This document shows positions 55,430 through 64,000 of a DNA stretch of 64,000 nt, piece after piece. A program made the translations under genes and the position numbers. This stretch comes from Hofstenia miamia (Eukaryota > Xenacoelomorpha > Acoela): the NCBI GenBank assembly GCA_004352715.1, contig SCFE01000014.1:2577913-2641912 (forward strand), written 5' to 3'. Below the pieces are notes generated by a model. The model saw only the letters and a program-made list of their open reading frames with translations, searched no databases and had not been told where the DNA came from. Position 1 is the stretch's first letter; every line of letters starts with the position of its first letter.

Positions 55430-56330
55430 CTAAAGTTTTTTTAAACTTACAAAGTTATAAGCAAATTTACAAAAATAGCATTACAATTATTCAAAATCAT
55501 CTGCAAATTTACAAAGCTCAATTATAAAATTTTTTGAAAATTACAATATTTATTATCACATATAATCTCTTAGTGTTTGGTACTCACACTAAGATCTAAT
55601 TGAAAAATCAATGTTTTAGAATTTCAAAGGCGAATACTAATTCTTGAAAAACCTTCTTAGGTGTTGCCTGAAGTCATTGGGTAATCAAAATCTTCGAGCA
55701 GCTATTCTTCAAAAATGTAGAAATCGGATCTTGACAACATCATGTTGCAAGAGCCTTTTATAAGAGTAACTGACAAGTTTTGCATAATATGACCCAGCGA
55801 ATTAGAAAAACTAGTATAAGTGGCACTTCGACATTGTTCAAGTTTTGAAATGCGTGACATTGTTTTAATGGCTGTATTTGACCATCCTCCTAAGACTTCA
55901 GCTGCTAGGGGGACAAACAGAATCCCTTCTTTTTCACATGAAATTGCATGAGTTTGATATTTCCTCTCTTCTGCCTGGCTTATACTATAACTTGCTTCTG
56001 AAGANNNNNNNNNNNNNNNNNNNNNNNNNNNNNNNNNNNNNNNNNNNNNNNNNNNNNNNNNNNNNNNNNNNNNNNNNNNNNNNNNNNNNNNNNNNNNNNN
56101 NNNNNNNNNNNNNNNCTGGCTTATACTATAACTTGCTTCTGAAGATGCATGACGTAAATTTGATGGTTGCAACGAAGAAGTTATAGTGACATCTAGGGCA
56201 GCAGGTTGGCCGCCAAGCCACGAAGGAAGGAAAATATCGCCAGGGCGGGATAGACTATTTGATATTAAACCCTTTTTTTCACATGCTGGTGACAATCCTG
56301 CAGAACTACAAATATGCGGTCACGTAAACG
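55430..56330 (-). mobile_element. Inserted retroelement fragment (C-terminal domain), contains a gap
   Basis: On the minus strand, 56295-55702 reads SRPGDIFLPSWLGGQPAALD, VTITSSLQPSN, SSEASYSISQAEERKYQTH, then CEKEGILFVPLAAEVLGGWS. This is the same C-terminal domain as in the element at 380-2225 (AGKPATVDLAV...RKYSKH..C....LFVPLALE). It separates the EN and RT parts of the host retrotransposon. A 111-N gap (56005-56115) lies inside. Confidence 0.75.
56005..56115. other. Assembly gap (111 N), probably artefactual
   Basis: The 30 bases on the left of the gap (55975-56004) are identical to the 30 bases on its right (56116-56145), and the frame is continuous if they are overlapped. The true gap size may be negative. 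Confidence 0.95.
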
Positions 56331-56333
56331 ATC

Positions 56334-56852
56334 ATGTCTGCTAATCCTATCACCATTACCATTGCAAGAGACTGCGTGATCACCCCATATATCCTGAACA
56401 CCAGAAGAACAGAATTGGCAAATAAGTTTGTTGCTGTTGTTTGCCTAGATCTTTCTAAAGCTTTTGATTCGATTAATCATAGCATACTAATAAAAATTAC
56501 CTATATGGGTTTTTCTAATAAAAGCAGAAATTTGATAACTAGTTATTTGAAGGATAGGTTTCAGAGAGTAAAGATAAACGATGTTTTTTCAAATTGGCTG
56601 CCTGTTAACAATGGTGTTCATCAAGGAACAATTCTAGGTCCCCTTCTTTTCAGTATATATGTAAATGACATGCACACGACAACTGATTGTAACTTAATTC
56701 AATACGCCGATGATACCTGCATATTCATTGATAATAAATCCATGCATATGGCAATTGAATCTATAGAATCAATTTAGAACAAATTGTGCACATATTTCAG
56801 AATGCATAGATTGATCATAAATGAAGGTAAAACTGAATTTTGTATTTTGCAG
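56334..56852 (+). pseudogene. Retrotransposon reverse transcriptase domain
   Basis: Clear RT motifs in one frame: VAVVCLDLSKAFDSINHSIL (motif A, Asp), NNGVHQGTILGPLLFSIYVN (motif B) and LIQYADDTCIFIDN (motif C, YADD). A stop at 56777 breaks the frame; MHRLIINEGKTEFCILQ continues to the gap in another frame. Catalytic residues are all intact, so this copy decayed recently. Confidence 0.9.
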
Positions 56853-57382
56853 NNNNNNNNNNNNNNNNNNNNNNNNNNNNNNNNNNNNNNNNNNNNNNNN
56901 NNNNNNNNNNNNNNNNNNNNNNNNNNNNNNNNNNNNNNNNNNNNNNNNNNNNNNNNNNNNNNNNNNNNNNNNNNNNNNNNNNNNNNNNNNNNNNNNNNNN
57001 NNNNNNNNNNNNNNNNNNNNNNNNNNNNNNNNNNNNNNNNNNNNNNNNNNNNNNNNNNNNNNNNNNNNNNNNNNNNNNNNNNNNNNNNNNNNNNNNNNNN
57101 NNNNNNNNNNNNNNNNNNNNNNNNNNNNNNNNNNNNNNNNNNNNNNNNNNNNNNNNNNNNNNNNNNNNNNNNNNNNNNNNNNNNNNNNNNNNNNNNNNNN
57201 NNNNNNNNNNNNNNNNNNNNNNNNNNNNNNNNNNNNNNNNNNNNNNNNNNNNNNNNNNNNNNNNNNNNNNNNNNNNNNNNNNNNNNNNNNNNNNNNNNNN
57301 NNNNNNNNNNNNNNNNNNNNNNNNNNNNNNNNNNNNNNNNNNNNNNNNNNNNNNNNNNNNNNNNNNNNNNNNNNNNNNNNNN
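56853..57382. other. Assembly gap (530 N)
   Basis: Run of N inside the retrotransposon RT; the thumb and connection region of the ORF is missing. Confidence 0.99.
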
Positions 57383-57761
57383 TCCAGATCAAAACATTTT
57401 ACATGTATTAGATATAGAAAAAAAATTATGAAAGAATCATTCATTAATACCGCTATCCGAACTTGGAATTCATTGCCTAAAGAACTAAAAAAACATTGAA
57501 AAATTAAGCGTTTTTAAAAGGCAAATTAAAATTTAGCTTAAACAACAGTATATCTCAGGTAAATCATGGCTAGGGTATAAATTTTACAATTATGATTACT
57601 CAACAACTCGTACTTGAAATCTATCATTAGAAATTTTTCCTTAGCCTGATAGATTTATTGTACAGTTATTGTTGTTTTGTATGTATTACGTATGATTGTA
57701 TATTTTTCTACGTTATTCAGATATGTTACCACTTATTAATTGTCAATATTTATCTGAATAA

Positions 57762-57784
57762 AGAATATCTTATCTTATCTTATC
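57762..57784 (+). repeat. (ATCTT)n 3' tail of the retrotransposon
   Basis: Pentanucleotide repeats directly follow AATAAAGAAT. Short microsatellite tails of this type mark the 3' end of many CR1-like elements. The palindromic MITE is inserted here. Confidence 0.75.
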
Positions 57785-57988
57785 CATGAACTTCTATAAC
57801 ACTAACTGGACTGGAACAAATGAATAAATAACAGCAACATTTGGCCGATTTCACTCAGTCATTTATTAATTCCGCTCTTCAATTCACTCATAAAAGAGCG
57901 GAATTAATAAATAATTGAGTGAAATCGGCCAAATGTTGCTGTTATTTAGTCATTTGTTCCAGTCCAGTTAGTGTTATAGAAGTTCATG
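57785..57988. mobile_element. Palindromic fold-back MITE
   Basis: Two 95-bp arms, 57785-57879 and 57894-57988, are reverse complements with only a few mismatches, around a 14-base loop. Ends are CATGAACTTCTATAAC. Flanks share TCTTATC, the repeated unit of the retrotransposon tail, so the MITE inserted into that tail. No coding capacity. Confidence 0.9.
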
Positions 57989-58380
57989 TCTTATCTTATA
58001 TATATATATACTTTCGGTTATTTTTAAATCCTTGGGGTGGTAGGTCTTAAAATTTTGATACCATAATTTAATCAACATTATATATATATATATATATATC
58101 CNCAGCAACATTTGGCCGATTTCACTCAGTCATTTATTAATTCCGCTCTTCAATTCACTCATAAAAGAGCGGAATTAATAAATAATTGAGTGAAATCGGC
58201 CAAATGTTGCTGTTATTTAGTCATTTGTTCCAGTCCAGTTAGTGTTATAGAATCTCATGTCATATATATATATATATATATATACTTTCGGTTATTTTTA
58301 AATCCTTGGGGTGGTAGATTTTAAAATTTTGATACCATAATTTAATCAACATTTTATATATATATGTATATATATATCCT
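57989..58380. repeat. Tandem second copy of the MITE-containing unit
   Basis: From 58103 the hairpin (starting CAGCAACATTTGG) and its right flank (CTTTCGGTTATTTTTAAATC at 58011 and 58285) occur again at about 271-274 bp spacing. The second hairpin lacks its outer left end, which is replaced by (TA)n and one N. TA tracts separate the units. Confidence 0.85.
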
Positions 58381-58626
58381 GCTAAGTGCAAATTATGATC
58401 TCCCACATGACCACGCTTCCGTTCATAAATCCTTGAAATTGTGTAGGATAGTGGCTTTTTGTACCACCTACTTCTATGCTAAATATATTTAAGTTCGAAT
58501 GAATACTGTGAGAGTAATTGCAAGAAATTTGTATTTTGTGATAAAATTGCGATTCTTGCTAAATGTGTTAGAAATTTCCCTCGAATTCCCGCTCAATTTA
58601 ATGGTTTCGAATTTTACATACCCTTT
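58378..58626 (+). repeat. TA-flanked repeat family, longest copy
   Basis: GCTAAGTGCAAATTATGATC and TTCATAAATCCTTGAAATTG extend the copy further left than at 54128, matching the start of the 9377 copy. TA tracts flank both sides. Confidence 0.85.
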
Positions 58627-58676
58627 ACATATGTATATATATGTTAGTATATATATATATATATATATATATATAT

Positions 58677-58822
58677 NNNNNNNNNNNNNNNNNNNNNNNN
58701 NNNNNNNNNNNNNNNNNNNNNNNNNNNNNNNNNNNNNNNNNNNNNNNNNNNNNNNNNNNNNNNNNNNNNNNNNNNNNNNNNNNNNNNNNNNNNNNNNNNN
58801 NNNNNNNNNNNNNNNNNNNNNN
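58677..58822. other. Assembly gap (146 N) within (TA)n
   Basis: N run with (AT)n on both sides, so probably an unresolved long TA microsatellite. Confidence 0.98.
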
Positions 58823-58854
<32 letters not shown>

Positions 58855-59444
58855 GGGCTCTAGATACTGTAGGATTTGTAATCACCGCCCACACTTTCCG
58901 ATTTTCCATAGTATCAGCGCACTTTTTGGTGCAATGCCAGAATAATTCATTTTATGCAAAAATTTTTACATCGCACATTCGGAAAAGGGGTCTAATTTCT
59001 TATGTATGAGTTTCAGGTTTTTTCAAAAAAATTTTTTTGATTCACATTCAGGGCCCTCCGCCATAATATCTTGCGGACGTATATATATTGATATGAACTA
59101 ATGCTCCTAATTATTAGAAAAAAATTTTGAATTTTTCATTTTTTAAGTTTTTATTGACAATTTCAAAAAACTGATATATAAATCTGTTCCATACGCTTCA
59201 CTTTGCAGTTTTTTAATTCACAATATAATCTAAAGTTATATTTGGGCAATGTTTATTGATGTTTCTAGTGATTCTAGTATTACTTAGAACTTCTCTAACA
59301 GCAAAATTTTGCAGCCTTTTTGTATACTTCTTGTAGTTAAGAGAAACTGTTTTAAATTTAATTCATTTAATGGATAAAAACATTAGAAATTCTTATTTAC
59401 CATATATTAATGTCAAGATATCAATAAATTTTAATTTTGGTTAA
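58855..59444. other. No feature recognised
   Basis: AT-rich, no coding similarity seen. Confidence 0.4.
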
Positions 59445-60357
59445 AAAATATTGTGGCATGGCAACTATAAATAGCAGCGCAATCAACAGAGCAGTTCTAC
59501 TAACTCCTGCTAGGGTTCACTGTTTGACCAGGTGGAGAATATTCATAGTGGATGATTCTGTTGTAGTCAAAGAACACAGTCAGCATTGCTTTCACATTGG
59601 AGTGGCTTTTTTGGGTTGTGGGGATGTTGGTGACTTCCATTGTGAGCTTTTCCTTTTTGTTTCAGGGTCATAATCATAGACCCAAACCTCGTCACCAGTG
59701 ATTATGTTTCTGATGAAATCTGGATCATTTTCAGATGTTTCTAGCAAGTCTGTGCAGATTTGAATGCATGCTTCCTTCTGCTGTTCTGTGAGCCATTTCA
59801 GAATAAACTTGGCAGTGACCCTTCTCATTCCCAGGTCTTCAACTAGAATGCTCTGAAAAATGGCAAATGCCAGGCCAGTATCATCAGCTACCACTCTGAT
59901 AATCAATCTTCTGTCTGAGAGGATTTTTTCTTTCACCACTTCAATGTTTCCCTCAGTTTTTGAAGATTTTGGTCTTCCTAAGCAATGGTCATCTTGTGTT
60001 GATTCTCTACCCTCCTTAAATCTTTTATGCCACTCATATGTTCTGCTACAACTTGGAGTAGCCTCTTTGTAAGCTAACAGTAACATTTCATGAGTTTCTG
60101 AAGCAGCCTTGCTGAGTTTCACACAAAACTTGATTGCAATTCTTTGTTCAGCAGACAGCTTCATTTCAGTCATAGCAGACAACAGGAAATGCACTATGGG
60201 AAATCTCCAATAATCACGTGAGATTTTGGTACAGCTTGAAGTTGATTGGCCAACTTGTTTGTAAGTAACCTAACAATATGACTTGTGCAAGAAAATACAA
60301 CTCTCCTCCATTGTGAAAAATTACAGCATCAGTCCTGGAACTTTTTGATCAGACCTT
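59445..60357 (-). mobile_element. Mariner element (FLJ37770-like family), 3'-truncated
   Basis: The 5' end reads, on the minus strand, GGTCTGATCAAAAAGTTCC with GAGGAGAGTTGTATTTTC soon after, a mariner terminus and leader. The transposase runs from 60177 down to about 59500, frameshifted near 59595. The second and third Asp motifs and the 3' terminal repeat are absent. The element looks cleanly conserved up to its truncation, so it is fairly young. Confidence 0.88.
59592..60173 (-). pseudogene. Mariner transposase, truncated and frameshifted
   Basis: EMKLSAEQRIAIKFCVKLSK, TYEWHKRFKEGREST and GRPKSSKTEGNIEVVKEKIL form the paired HTH region; EDLGMRRVTAKFILKWLTEQ is the linker; NIITGDEVWVYDYDPETKRK contains the first catalytic Asp; WKSPTSPQPKKA follows. 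A one-base shift near 59595 then moves VKAMLTVFFDYNRIIHYEY and SPPGQTVN into another frame. Homologous to the mariner-derived human reading frame FLJ37770, by memory of the family. Confidence 0.9.
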
Positions 60358-61303
60358 GCATTTTATTCAAATGCAAATAATAAAAAAAATAAATAAAATT
60401 AGCTTTACCTCTTAATATTGAATTGCTTCTGGTGTCATTGGAGTGCATAGATAATTATTAGTACTTTGGCAAGGGTGAAATAGTCTCTTCAACCAAAATA
60501 TATTTATTCTGATATTTCTTCTTTTGTATAGTAAACATTATTATTGTACATGGTGTTATATTCTGAAGCTCTCAGCAATCTAAAGTCCAGTTTGTCCTTT
60601 TAAATTAAACTTGATAGACAGCTTGTGCATTGGATAGCTTTGATATGCCAAACTTGACAAGTAAAGAAAAGAAGAGCAGCAGCAATCTCCTGTATGTCTT
60701 TTTGTTAGTTCATCATTATGTATTCATAAATAAAATACTGTTCTAGCAAGTATTATGAAATATTGAAAGCAATAGATTTCATATCATCTTCTGGTTTTGT
60801 TGGATTAATGTAGCATTAACTGCATTTCATCTTCTAATTCAATTTCTCTGATAGTAATATGAAATAATCAAATACAATTCTCAATTTATAATTTGAAAAT
60901 TCTAGTTTTTGTAAACAGTGCTATTTTAGTTTGGAATATTTCTGTTAAATTACACAATATTACTGACCATTGCGGTTGGTACTTTTTATCAACATATGAA
61001 ATCTTGAAACTGACATAGGGAACCTTGAGATCGACATAGCAAATCATTATGACAATATGAACAAAAATTTAGCATGAATAAGGTATGAAGATTAATAACA
61101 TTAGATGGGTCATTTAAAATTTTCTCATATGTATATTAAAATATTTATCTGATTTTTGTTATGAAATCAAGTATAATATTTTATCATTTAGTCTAGATTA
61201 CAACTCAACAAACAACTGTTAAAAGTAAATTTTGGTGTCTCTTTTGATATAATTGATACGTATACCTCATTCATGCTAAATTTTTTGTTCATATTGTCAT
61301 AAC
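60358..61303. other. AT-rich sequence with an inverted repeat at the gap edge
   Basis: No gene. An arm of about 43 bp at 61049-61090 (TTATGACAATATGAACAAAA and onward) is the reverse complement of 61260-61303, which runs into the N gap. Possible MITE. Confidence 0.45.
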
Positions 61304-61592
61304 NNNNNNNNNNNNNNNNNNNNNNNNNNNNNNNNNNNNNNNNNNNNNNNNNNNNNNNNNNNNNNNNNNNNNNNNNNNNNNNNNNNNNNNNNNNNNNNNN
61401 NNNNNNNNNNNNNNNNNNNNNNNNNNNNNNNNNNNNNNNNNNNNNNNNNNNNNNNNNNNNNNNNNNNNNNNNNNNNNNNNNNNNNNNNNNNNNNNNNNNN
61501 NNNNNNNNNNNNNNNNNNNNNNNNNNNNNNNNNNNNNNNNNNNNNNNNNNNNNNNNNNNNNNNNNNNNNNNNNNNNNNNNNNNNNNNNNNNN
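61304..61592. other. Assembly gap (289 N)
   Basis: N run; the right flank is (AT)n (61593-61622) and the left flank is the second arm of the inverted repeat at 61049-61303. Confidence 0.99.
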
Positions 61593-61624
<32 letters not shown>

Positions 61625-61954
61625 TTATACTTTGTTATTTACAGAGGTGCTTTGTTGAATTTACAAATTATAGAGGTTGCTTTGTGGAGATAATTAAAGG
61701 GATTTCGAAGAAATATTTAAAAAATTTTTATTGAATATTTACATGATTTACAGATAAAATTAATATAGTATTTAACTTTTGATGTATTTATATCATTATT
61801 TTAAAACATTTTAGTAGAAATAACTAAAACATTAATTAAATATTAGCTCATTTACAAAATTTTGCTGTTTGCTCTCTTTGCCTTCCATGAAAATTATTAA
61901 TTAATTTAGTAACTGCAATTAAGTGTTAAAGTGGCATATGCTTCATCATTAGAG

Positions 61955-63070
61955 TTAGCAGGTTACTACTTACTAGTATACACTGACTAGTAAATTACTA
62001 GTAATGCTACTAGTAACTAATTTGAGGTTACATCTTCAGGTTACTGGGATTAGTAATAGCTAGGGAGGTTAAAAGTTTTAGATTACATTGGGAAGATGCC
62101 TGAAACATGTAAATAGAGGGTTCTTTTAGGGAAGCACCAACCCAATAAAAATTTTTTAGGTCAACTAAAAGTAAACATTTGCTGAATTTCTGGCAACACA
62201 ATACATAATCATTTACAATCACTCATTGTTGGCATGACTTTTGTAAGGCAACCAAATTGCATGAGAGTACAACATACAAAGAAAAAAACATTGTTTTATT
62301 GCTTTTAGATGCTGCTTCATATATGAAGTGTGTGATTGAAACTCTGAAACAGCTTTATCTGCACCAATTCCACATTACATGCTTCTCATATTTGGTTCAC
62401 AACACTGCATTAAAGATAAAAAACCACTATCCAGAAGTTGACAATAAAAGAATAAATTTATTAACAATCCCTTTGGTGTCAAAAACTACATAATGTCAAG
62501 GCTAAATAAATCAGATGCCAGGCATATCATTGAGGTTGATCTTGATTAAATTTCTGCATATCTATTGGTAGAGCTCCAGTTGTGCCAACCAAGTTCCAGA
62601 TCTGCCAAATGATGTTTTTCATGGTTGAAGAACTTATTCCAAAAAAATTGGCATTTTCTTGTGGCCAATATTGGTAAATACATGTATTTACATTATAATC
62701 TAACATCTGAATAAATTTTTTTGCTGCTGAATTTTTTGGATTAACAAAAAGTCAACTTTTAGGATCATTTTTAGGTCAAAAATAATCCCCCTAGTAATAA
62801 TACTTTTTTTCAAGTGCATCATGAGTTCATGAGTCAATATTACTATGTAGTGGCATGCAACCAAACAATATCATATTACTTCTTCACTCTTATAGGCATA
62901 CAATGAGCTACTAACTGGGCACATACTTGAAATGGAAATTTCCCAATAATTATGGGATATGCAGGACATCAGAGTATTTTATTGGGTTGCCATGGTTATT
63001 AGTAGGTTATTGATGAGTTACTAGTAAGTTACTAGTAAACAATTTCTAGGTTTTCACAATTTGCAAACCC
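61955..63070 (+). mobile_element. hAT-like element remnant with ACTAGTAA iterons
   Basis: Both ends are dense in TTACTAGTAA-type palindromes (61963-62015 and 62998-63044), with a TAGGGTTTGCAAATTG-like terminus on the right, read reversed. Between them a short plus-strand transposase segment is kept (62257-62493). Boundaries are approximate. Confidence 0.45.
62257..62493 (+). pseudogene. hAT-type transposase fragment
   Basis: KEKNIVLLLLDAASYMKCVI, ETLKQLYLHQFHITCFSYLV and HNTALKIKNHYPEVDN follow the hAT RNase-H-fold segment 'ni.ll.tDaa.yM......lk.lyp.l.hitClaHllh..a..ir..fp.vd'. The conserved Asp of the first catalytic motif is present (LLLDAA). The rest of the protein is missing or unrecognisable. 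Confidence 0.6.
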
Positions 63071-63341
63071 TATTCATCATGGTTAAAATCCAGCATTGAG
63101 AGGCAATTTGTTGAGAAAATATATTTATAAGAGGTGCTATGTAGTGTCCCATATAGAAATCCAAATAATTGATAAATAATTTAAAAATATGATTTTGTAT
63201 GCTCCATTTAGTTTAAGATAATATTTGAAGGCAGTTCAGTTGAATACTTTAATTGTAAAAGCTGAGAGGTTCTCTGTGTATGGGCTCAGATGCCCTTTGT
63301 TGAGCTACTTTAAAAATTACATACACAAAGTGCCTCTTAAA

Positions 63342-63384
<43 letters not shown>

Positions 63385-64000
63385 ATTTGTGTTAATATTA
63401 ATTTTGTTCTGAATTGAAAGTAAATTCAGATAAATTTTATTTTTGACTTTACTTTATTAAAATTATGATTTTCTGAATTGTCTCAATTTAGTTAAAGGGT
63501 ACCTAGAAATGTTACACCTTGGCTAGCATATCCTTTAAATTAGGGCTAGGTGTGCAAATAGGGCTTTTGTTGTTTTACATTTAATTTGTTAACTAAATTT
63601 GTTATTATTGCTACCACCTAAATTGCATGAGTAGAGAAATGCACTGAGCTTAGGTTTTTTACTTAGCACTTAGGTTTCATTACACTGCACCCAAGAATAT
63701 TAGGCCTTCTCTCCCTCTTCTGAAAAGAGCTTTAACCACATATGATTCTTCCATTAGATTTTCTGCTTCAGGCCAGCCAAATGTGGTCACTTTTCCCTCT
63801 CTGATCTCCTGTTTACTCTTCACTTTTATTAGGAAATTGATATTATAATATGAGGAGTTAATTGTTTACTGTATTATCAGCAAATCCATGCTCAACATGA
63901 ATACTTTGTTAGATAAAGAATTAGGACTGCTGCTGATTTCCATGTTGATGTCACATTAACTATGAATACCAAAACCAGGCTGTCAATAAACATGTCATTG
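63071..64000. other. No gene recognised; one (TA)n tract
   Basis: (TA)n at 63342-63379. The remaining sequence has no recognised coding or repeat features up to the window end. Confidence 0.4.

Larger units (their letters stand above)
54419..57784 (+). mobile_element. Non-LTR retrotransposon (endonuclease + RT), interrupted
   Basis: An endonuclease-domain block (54464-55069, linker to about 55425), an inserted unrelated retroelement fragment (about 55430-56330), an RT block (56334-56852), a 530-base gap, then the C-terminus (57383-57540; TAIRTWNSLPKELKK) and a tail ending in ATCTT repeats (about 57762-57784). CR1/jockey-like layout. A related RT fragment is at 51045-51590. Confidence 0.85.

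Overview
This window is AT-rich invertebrate animal DNA, with split genes, long introns, many (TA)n tracts and five runs of N. I could not assign the lineage from sequence alone. Two host genes are clear; most of the remaining recognisable sequence is decayed mobile elements.

Host genes. (1) A CDC25-family dual-specificity phosphatase lies on the minus strand at 24660-25982: one 440-codon coding block with an intact Cys-(X)5-Arg loop and a probable splice acceptor just upstream of the ATG. (2) An EFHB/CFAP21-like ciliary gene lies on the plus strand at about 31146-52117. I assembled it from ten exons whose phases fit perfectly (1590 nt, open to a TAG), plus a candidate first coding exon at 31146-31184. 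An RFX X-box-like site (31103-31115) sits 30 bp upstream of that ATG, as expected for a ciliary gene. Its introns range from 48 nt to 5.9 kb, and the long ones are filled with transposon debris.

Mobile elements, left to right: a decayed QQGDPLG-type retroelement (380-2225); two Penelope-like element (PLE) 3' ends (2749-3367 and 3651-4034); a CR1/L2-type retroelement (4080-5450); a mariner-like element (15935-19911) split by a hAT-like element with an 8-bp target duplication (16437-18794); a PLE remnant with inverted repeats and a 12-bp target duplication (21533-22038); a hAT remnant (27569-28336); a retroelement tail and possible pogo debris (36960-38850); an RTE-like 3' end (42027-42236); a second mariner-like element (44596-45665); a PLE plus RT fragment (50720-51590); a ZMYM1-type hAT (52484-54100); an endonuclease/RT retrotransposon interrupted by another retroelement (54419-57784) with a palindromic MITE in its tail; a third mariner (59445-60357); and a hAT-like remnant (61955-63070).

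The most interesting signal is that the PLE remnants share a small hammerhead-ribozyme-like motif. The core is CUGANGA, a hairpin, then GAAA. It is followed by a four-base self-complementary sequence (CAUG, CCGG or UAUA) and a UH dinucleotide. The self-complementary bases differ between elements while palindromy is kept, which suggests selection for pairing between two RNA copies (dimeric hammerheads).

Large stretches (about 5.5-15.9 kb, 22-24.6 kb, 26-31 kb) hold no gene I can support; they contain minisatellites, palindromes and TA microsatellites.
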